Shown here: one piece after another, positions 42,892 through 49,741 of the stretch | How positions within the stretch are numbered: position 1 is the stretch's first letter | Layout of the letters: each line of letters starts with the position of its first letter | DNA from: Nemertoderma westbladi | Lineage: Eukaryota > Xenacoelomorpha > Nemertodermatida > Nemertodermatidae | DNA: 49,741 nucleotides | Assembly (NCBI GenBank): GCA_032718475.1 | Contig: JAUCBJ010001891.1 | Coordinates: forward strand, 1 to 49,741 | Direction of reading: 5' to 3' | Made by a program: the position numbers and the translations under genes | Notes under the pieces: generated by a model | Told to the model about the DNA's origin: nothing | Database searches by the model: none | Seen by the model: only the letters and a program-made list of their open reading frames with translations

Positions 42892-43148
42892 ACCCGCGAT
42901 ACTGTATACTGGTAATATAAACAACTACCCGCGATACTGTATACTGTTAATATAAACAACTACCCGCGATACTGTATATACTGTTAATATAAACAACTAC
43001 CCGCGATACTGAATACTGTTAATATAAACAACTACCCGCGATACTGTATACTGTTAATATAAACAACTACCCGCGATACTGTATACTGTTAATATAAACA
43101 ACTACCCGCGATACTGTATACTGTTAATATAAACAACTACCCGCGATA

Positions 43149-43538
43149 GTAGGGTAATACAGTTTCTGTGTGAAACTGTACTGTTGTGGGGCGTAGCGTT
43201 TTTCTCGCGTGCTGAGTATTTCACCGTCCAATTTTTCAGGCTTATATCAGAATGGGCCCTTTTTTCCACAACCATCTTCAATTTGTACTACTGGGACAAT
43301 CTATAAGTTCACTTGTCTGTCTCAATAGTACACCATCCAAAAACAAGAGACTTAGTTTACTTTACTTTACTTAGTTTACTTTACTTTACTTAGTTTACTT
43401 TACTTTACTTAGTTTACCTTATATGTTTCCCATTTTTGTGTTATATACCGGTATAATATTAGGTTTTCTATTATATAAATATGATATAACATAATAATTA
43501 ATTATAGGCTGGACGGGCCACACAACCGTTCCGAAATA

Positions 43539-43570
<32 letters not shown>
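43149..43570 (+). mobile_element. Insertion with poly-A tail in the 35-bp array (SINE or processed sequence)
   Basis: About 420 bases of unrelated sequence interrupt the array and end in about 30 A. It starts near a perfect 8-bp hairpin (ACAGTTTC/GAAACTGT, 43159-43181) and contains a 20-bp tandem repeat (TTACTTTACTTTACTTAGT-type, about 43355-43417). The A tail suggests retroposition on the plus strand. The source is unrecognised. Confidence 0.6.
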
Positions 43571-43573
<3 letters not shown>

Positions 43574-44051
43574 GGTATACTGTTAATATAAACAACTACC
43601 CGCGATACTGTATACTGTTAATATAAACAACTACCCATGATACTGTATACTGTTAATATAAACAACTACCCGCGATACTGTATACTGTTAATATAAACAA
43701 CTACCCGCGATACTGTATACTGTTAATATAAACAACTACCCGCGATACTGTATACTGTTAATATAAACAACTACCCGCGATACTGTATACTGTTAATATA
43801 AACAACTACCCGCGAGATGTGGTCGAGAATAGTCTCCAACACTCCGCCAGCTCCAACAGTAGCTCCCAAACCTACTGACGATACTTATTGTGTTATACGA
43901 TTTGTACCAACAGTCTCCAAAGCTATAAAAACAATCCTTGATCAGATTGGATTGCACACATTTAATTTCGAACGTAGGACTCGGTCAAATATATTGGACC
44001 AGACGAACTACCAATTTAAACTTCGGTCTAATAGCAGTCAATAGTGCTGGT

Positions 44052-44497
44052 TTACAAGGCTGAGATACTGTAACTCCCTCTTGAAATGACTCCCCAATCG
44101 TCTCAGCCTAGGCTGAGAACACTCCCCACCCCCAGTTATCGTAGTCTAGGCTTAGAACACCCCCGTTAGGCTGAGATGACTCCCTTTAGGCTGAGATGAT
44201 TCCCCTTAGGCTGAGATGACTCCCCTTAGGCTGAGATGACTCCCCTTAGGCTGAGATGACTCCCCTAATTGAGTTATTATTCATATCCGTACCTGTGCTA
44301 TTTTCGTATATTGCAAAAATTAAACTGTTACCTATGTTAATGAGTTGTCGTTTATTGTTTTGGTTAGAAAAGCCTGCCACTGTAACCTGCTCCTTTCCGT
44401 TAATTAAGAAATCTAGGAAGAAAACTGGGGGTGTTCTCCGCCTAGACTGAGAAGACTGGGGAGTCATATTTGGTGGGGAGTTATCTCAGCCTGTTAC
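44052..44497. mobile_element. MITE-like element with about 75-bp imperfect terminal inverted repeats
   Basis: The left end TTACAAGGCTGAGATA, followed by AACTCCC and ATGACTCCCCA blocks, is mirrored at 44425-44497 by GGGGAGTCAT, GGGGAGTTAT and CTCAGCCTGTTA. The interior has five 20-bp repeats of TTAGGCTGAGATGACTCCCC (44166-44266). It carries no coding sequence. Confidence 0.75.
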
Positions 44498-44518
44498 ATC
44501 GGACGAACTACCAATTAA

Positions 44519-44540
44519 GGGGGGGGGGGGGGGGGGGGGG
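44519..44540. repeat. Poly-G run (22 bases)
   Basis: A homopolymer directly after the MITE-like element, whose right flank (GGACGAACTACCAATT) repeats a sequence at 44001-44018. Confidence 0.9.
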
Positions 44541-46307
44541 TACAGCATTTTCGGACAACTCTTCGATTTATCACTCTCAGCGTTTCAAAATTGTTTGGTT
44601 TTGGCTAAAATTTGGCATATAGGTGCCTAAGATGCTATTCTACATGACAGGTCAAAAAAATTTTTTTCGCTATTTAATATTAGTTAATACTAGTTAACAA
44701 CAAAAAAAACTTGGTTGCGCTTAAAACCCTAACACTTTTACAGGCAATCTAATCACATGAAAGTTTTTTGATGTGATAGATCAAAGATGGGGCAACATAA
44801 CTATCAGGCGAAATTTTGTGAAAATAATTCTGCACCGCTAGGTGGCGCTGCAAATTTATGCAAATTTTTAGGTTTGTTATAAATAGTATTAAATTTTATT
44901 AACAAATAATTTCGCAAAGTTGTCTGATGCAGCTGTTTTATGCAGGGTGGCTATGTAGACACCCACAGGAAGTTTCAGACTAATTGCTCAAAAATTGTAG
45001 AAGTAGTAGCGTTTTGAAGTTGACAATTTCATAAAAAAAATATTTGGAGATAATCGACCTTTCAGTATACATAGTAATAGTAATTTCAATAGGAATTCCT
45101 AAATGGAAATTGTTATAACTTGAAAACTAAAAGAGCTATGAAATAGCGGTTATCAGATTTGGAAACACCATTCAATGGTGCATTATATTAATAGACCATA
45201 AAAAAATTTCGACATATTTTGGACCAAAATGGTGTATCCCCCCCTTAAATTTTTTTTACAAAGTTTAAGTTGACTCGTTTTGAAACTGTTTCGAAAATTT
45301 CAACAAATTTGCTCCGATTTAAAGAGGGTTGGGAAAGAAGGTTAAACTCATGCATGCAATATGTAAAATAGACTGTAATGCCTGAACTGACCATAATTAC
45401 ATTGGAAAACTTAAACGAAAACATGTAAAACGCCACAACGAACATTATTTATGGAGAGTGTTAGAGTTTTTACTGACAGTGTTGGTGGTGGGCTTAAAAT
45501 TTGAATGTAAATAATGGTAATTGGTAAATAAAATGTATCGATTTATAGTTTTAAGCGGTCTTATATAATGGCTATAAACGTTGTGGAATAACACAACACT
45601 GTATCGACAATGGCCACTTATTCGACGAATATAACGTGTCAGTTCTAGACTCCCATATATAGATCCAACCGATTTGGCAACTCACGAAACTATTCAAATA
45701 CGAACTAATTTATATACATATATTTTTATAATAATTTATTTTACCAGGAATAAAACGACATTAAAAATTATACTTTCTTTGATGAGTGACACTTATATAC
45801 TTATATGAACTTACATTACTATTTTTCCACACTCACTGTTCTGTACACTCGTAATTTTTGAAAAAGACACTTACTCTGCTATAAACAGTACAATAATTCC
45901 ACACTTATTGTAACATGAGAAAACCTACCAAATCCAATGATACATTTCTCTGTTTGTGGGAAAGTTGTTTGTTTGTGGTGGTGGGAAATTTCAAAAAGGT
46001 CAGAGTATCATATTCTGTATCAATACCGGTCTAAATACAATAGTGTCAAGTTGTTCCAAACAGTATTCCATACAGTATGAGTCAAAAATCATCTCCCTAC
46101 TGCACGAGAATTTAACTCGCAGAAATAAGCTGTTTCCTTATTAAAAATTGTATTAGTTCAACTCAGAGAAGAGGACCCCATGTAACCGGAATTTTCAATT
46201 TTACATTTAAATTTTTACGTTAACGTTTTATAAAAGTGTCTTTTACGAAATTGTTGCCTTCGTTTTGCTGCCATTTTTCTCATCAATAGTGATTTATTTT
46301 TTATATA
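44541..46307. other. AT-rich intergenic sequence with one CTCF-like motif
   Basis: No gene is recognised. CCGCTAGGTGGCGCTG at 44835-44850 matches the core of the animal CTCF motif. AGAAGAGGACCCCATGTAACCGG at about 46166 resembles the end of the TA-flanked element at 47752 and may be a decayed relative. Confidence 0.45.
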
Positions 46308-46690
46308 TTTGAAAGCTTGCATTGTGAGGATTCCAAATATGCATCAATGTCTAAATTTCGTTGATAAACAAATGAGATATGGGCGTTCTAAGATTGCAAG
46401 AATTATCTTTCATTATGATATACCAGTTATTTATGTGTGTAGCTATGCATACATAAATATAATAATATATAATAAATAGGATAAATAAATAGGATTTTTA
46501 TCATAAAAATGATAAAAATAATAACCCGTTCTAGAATGTTGTGTTTATATTAATTATAATAAATGACTTCCAGCGAATGATAATTTATCACAATCTTTGA
46601 ACGCCAGTATTATATCTCAGCTGTTTCTCAACGAAACTCAAAATATATTTATATTTGGAATCCTTACAACTCATGCTTTCTAATAATATG
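46308..46690. repeat. Foldback (inverted) repeat
   Basis: The segment 46308-46430 (with GGATTCCAAATAT, TTTCGTTGA, AAACA and GAGATAT) is mirrored imperfectly at 46560-46690 around an AT-rich centre. Each arm is about 120 bases. It could be a decayed foldback or MITE element. Confidence 0.7.
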
Positions 46691-47418
46691 CCATTGTGGC
46701 TAATAATATGATGCAATGATGCAATGAGGGCGATATCGCAAACGTTAAAAGTCTATAAATTCAAAAAAGAAAATTCTATGTAGCTCCATGTTAAATAAAG
46801 TATGATAAAGATTGTATAAAAATAAGGTGGGGTGTGGGTTAGGGATGTCCCTTCTTATCTAAAATGACAGGTGTAATATATTATTATAATAAGCCTTTGT
46901 TGTAAGTAATGGGACTGTGTGGCAGACTTGAAAATGAAAGTTTTTATTATACATTACCGGTTGTATTCTCTGTACAGTTACTTTACTGCATTGCAGTACC
47001 GGTACGCCTATTGGTACCATTATAGTTTGTTTATTTAAGTAGAACTACCAGTTGGTTAAAACGCCATTGATACAAACCAATAACAAACAACCTAACAGAT
47101 AACTGAATACATAATATTATTAAGCTAATTACTGGTTTATTAGTTTATTTTTATGTTACATTATTACTGGAACCAAACCGCACCTAAATCTATCCGACTA
47201 CAGGGACTATGTTGTAATGGTCTATATTCTGATACCCCTAATTAGACTAATTTTAATTTCGTTCCCATGGTACCCAATATTGGCAGGAGGGAGTGAAGGT
47301 AATGTTCAGTTAATCCGCATCATATCGGTAAGTAAATTATTAATTAAATAAAATTAAATTAAATAATAATAATTAATGTAATTAATTCATTTAAGTGTTA
47401 TAATGATTATTACTTATA
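46691..47418. other. AT-rich intergenic sequence
   Basis: No gene or clear repeat is recognised. Confidence 0.4.
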
Positions 47419-47751
47419 GTCGAGTCAATCTAGCAAAAACCCATAAGTATTTCGCAATCAATCCGAACCACACAATTTTGATTCTATATTACCTTATTAA
47501 TGACCAAAAAAAGTCTACCAAATTTTATTTTGCGGATCATATGTTTATTCATGGAAATTCTGCGTAAATTTGTATAACACAAGCCAAACAAAAGGAACAG
47601 TAGGGAAAAGTAAGTAGCAAATGTTCCAGAATAATTTAATTAATTTCACAATAAGCTGTGATTCAATGGGAAAATAGTAATATTTACACTGGCGTGTTAC
47701 ACATTAATTGTTATATCTCGGAAACTAGAAGTCGCATCAAATTTTTAAATA

Positions 47752-48956
47752 TGTGGCTGGCCACGAGAAAAGGGACCTTATGTTACCGGAGGTCGATTTT
47801 GAGTTATTAGGCCTATGAGATGCCGAATTTTCCAGAGATTTTAACAAAAAAAACGGTGTCTCAATATTTATTCCAAAAAAAGTTATAGCGATTTATGTGA
47901 AGGTGATTCGGGTAGCTCTTTTCAAATTAATTTTGTTTTAAAAAAAAATTGAAAAGGTTAATATCATAGCAATTCTTGCTATATAGTTAGGCAGGTCAAT
48001 GTTATTCGGCTTTTTATCAAACTTATAACACTTTGAAACTATTAATATTGTTAATGAACTATTAAAAAAAAAATTTGCAAAATTTTCAAAAAAACATGGT
48101 AGGCCCCTAACCAAAAAAAATTTTTTTGTTAATGTAAAATTCTTTTCATAAAATATTTTTTTTTCAAAAAATAAATTTTTTTTCAAAAAAATAAATTTTT
48201 TTTTCAAAAAATTTTACATTCTAGAACATTATCGCCCCTAGCGGTAGACTATTGAATATTACAGGCTAGAATTCATTCTCCAGTGTCATTTTATATTGTA
48301 GGTGTCTACAAAATTTCAAAACAAACGGACAGGAATTACCAAAATGACAATCAATTTACATTCTAGAACATTATCGCCTCCTAGCGGTAGACAATTGAAT
48401 ATTACAGTCTAGGATTCATTCTCCAGTATCATTTTATATTGTAGAAGGTGTCTACAAAATTTCAAAACAAACGGACAGGAATTAACAAAATGACAAGCAA
48501 TTTACATTCTAGAACATTATCGCCCCCTAGCGGTAGACTATTGAATATTACAGTCTGGGATTCATTCTTCAGTGTCACTTAATATCGCAGTAGGTGCTTA
48601 CAAAATTTCAGAACTAACTGAACAGAAATTAACAAAATGACAGCCGATATTACATTTAAAAAATAACTGTAGGCCTACCTACCCGTATTAGTACAATTTA
48701 TTAAAGTCCTAAATTCAGACATGAAAACCCTAAAACAGTGTTATATACAACACTGCAACATCTTATATTGCTTCCTGTAATTAGTTATTTCCTAGGTATC
48801 TTGAATATCAGAACCAATTTGAATTTCCCTCATCGTTTTATACATTTCTAAATTGATAATCCAATTAAATTTGTTCAAAAATAGAGGGAAACTTTAAACG
48901 CATTATCCAGAATCAGGTTTTGCGACATAAGGTCCCTTTTCTCGTGGCCAGCCACA
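47752..48956. mobile_element. TA-flanked MITE with perfect inverted ends, nested (inner)
   Basis: TGTGGCTGGCCACGAGAAAA, continuing through GGGACCTTATGT, at 47752-47783 is mirrored perfectly at 48925-48956. TA lies outside each end. The termini are themselves palindromic (GTGGCTGGCCAC). The interior is AT-rich with long A/T runs and a three-copy repeat of about 145 bp. The minus-strand frame 47938-48207 is low-complexity and not a gene. Confidence 0.85.
48216..48650. repeat. Three tandem copies of about 145 bp with a CTCF-like core
   Basis: Copies start ACATTCTAGAACATTATCGC at 48216, 48358 and 48504. Each has CCTAGCGGTAG, whose reverse complement in copies 2 and 3 reads CCGCTAGG(A/G)GGCG, like the CTCF core. 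The third copy is the most diverged at its 3' end. Confidence 0.9.
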
Positions 48957-49741
48957 TATATCAAAAACTTCACGATATATTAAGGTAACCGTTGTAAAAA
49001 AAATTGTACAATTCCACCACAAGGAAATTTCATAATTTCCATTAATGTTAGTGAAGATTTTTCACATGATTAAATTGTTATTGCTCTATTGATTTTAGAT
49101 GTAATTTATTTATTTGTTTTAGTTTGAAAACCGCAATAGTTTATCATATAACAAATAAATTTTTTGGGGATAAGGGTTTTTGAGGTCGATAAATACGATG
49201 GGCGAGGTTACATCCACCCGTTTAGTAGAGAAGTTGTGTAAATAAGGTCCTTATATTGTACCAGCAAAATTGCTATTAAAAATGGTTAAATTATTAGACT
49301 AATTTCCGTTGCTCTGGAAACTAAATTGGTAACCATATAGAAGTGCATACTTCTGTCAATCGATAGTCATTAGAGTAAAGTTTGTCTGTACCAAATTTGG
49401 AGAAAATCCCACTAATAGACCCCTTGTTGCTATGTAAAATCCATGTTGCTAAGGAAAGAAACAGGAAATTGATGGTGATCCGCATAATATATTTTTATAG
49501 ACTTTTTGTGGGGGTATTAACAAGGTAATGTAGAATAAAATAAAATTGGTTTGGATGAATTGCGAATTTGTTATGGGTTGACCCCCTTTTTCGGCTAGAT
49601 TGACTCGCCTATTATCTATGGTACGTGGTACAGTACTGAATTAGACCCTACGCCTAATTAATTAATTTAACGTGTTTTAATAAAAGAGGTCTATTAATTA
49701 ATTACCTGTAATAATATGCCGGTCATCTTTACAGAAATCGA

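Larger units (their letters stand above)
41886..43815. repeat. 35-bp minisatellite, in three blocks split by two insertions
   Basis: The unit CCCGCGATACTGTATACTGT... ends AATATAAACAACTA. Blocks lie at 41886-41960, 42892-43148 and 43571-43815, and the phase resumes after each insertion. Confidence 0.95.
47419..49609. mobile_element. TA-flanked element with about 125-bp imperfect inverted ends (outer)
   Basis: The left arm 47419-47545 (CGAGTCAATCTAGC, TTCGCAAT, ATTACCTT.TTAAT, AAAAAGTCTA, TGCGGATCA) is mirrored in order by 49478-49609. TA dinucleotides flank both ends (47417-47418 and 49610-49611), as for Tc1/mariner-type insertion. The interior has no transposase and includes a second TIR element (47752-48956). 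Confidence 0.75.

Noticed and set aside
43817-44044. 75-codon plus-strand frame next to the 35-bp array
   Set aside because: No recognisable domain and no supporting context; it could be a decayed gene piece but evidence is insufficient.
47938-48207. Lys/Phe-rich minus-strand frame
   Set aside because: Low-complexity translation of A/T runs inside the inner MITE.

Overview
The window looks like repeat-dense, AT-rich nuclear DNA from an invertebrate animal. Three observations point that way: intact and broken genes that join Ras-like ROC GTPase and COR domains to CARD death-fold domains (CARDs are an animal signalling module), a BEL/Pao LTR retrotransposon, and LINE, SINE and MITE-type elements with many minisatellites. 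No bacterial operon signals are visible. I cannot name the species. CTCF-like motifs hint at a bilaterian, but only weakly.

Layout. 1-10794: an almost complete BEL/Pao-type LTR retrotransposon (about 10.8 kb) with practically identical 1.17-kb LTRs. It has an intact Gag, a retained protease, no reverse transcriptase or integrase core, and two or three unrecognised ORFs near the 3' end. It is inserted in a copy of a host repeat family (copy 1, 10795-14140) that carries a 49-bp minisatellite. 14332-15714: a 30-bp minisatellite, open in several frames. 16031-18178 (minus): ROCO gene 1, cut off on its 5' side by a 12-bp minisatellite, which is itself split by a 2-kb LINE (18445-20435). 20572-23943 (minus): ROCO gene 2, broken by frame disruptions and 5'-truncated. 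23944-27060: mostly featureless, with a poly-C run and a short LINE relic. 27075-30375: copy 2 of the host repeat family, with a dead LINE inserted and a 53-bp minisatellite. 32104-32400: tRNA-derived SINE-like sequence. 32443-36178: a 29-bp minisatellite of about 128 units. 36960-37820: a 74-bp minisatellite running into the 3' end of ROCO gene 3. 37711-41181 (minus): ROCO gene 3, a full 1156-codon uninterrupted reading frame and the best host gene here. 41592-49741: 12-bp and 35-bp minisatellites, several non-autonomous DNA transposons with terminal inverted repeats (two of them nested), and a foldback repeat.

Biological reading. The three ROCO copies share one architecture: an N-terminal region with a winged-helix-like segment resembling that of NB-ARC/APAF-type proteins, a ROC GTPase with an unusually long insert, COR, a conserved Cys/His cluster, and two to three CARDs. 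No LRRs and no kinase are seen. By analogy with other ROCO and CARD proteins, they would be nucleotide-switched scaffolds recruiting CARD partners in cell-death or innate-immune signalling. The family seems to expand and decay locally: one copy is intact, one has lost its P-loop half and one is broken. The decay is associated with the same minisatellites and transposons that fill the rest of the window.
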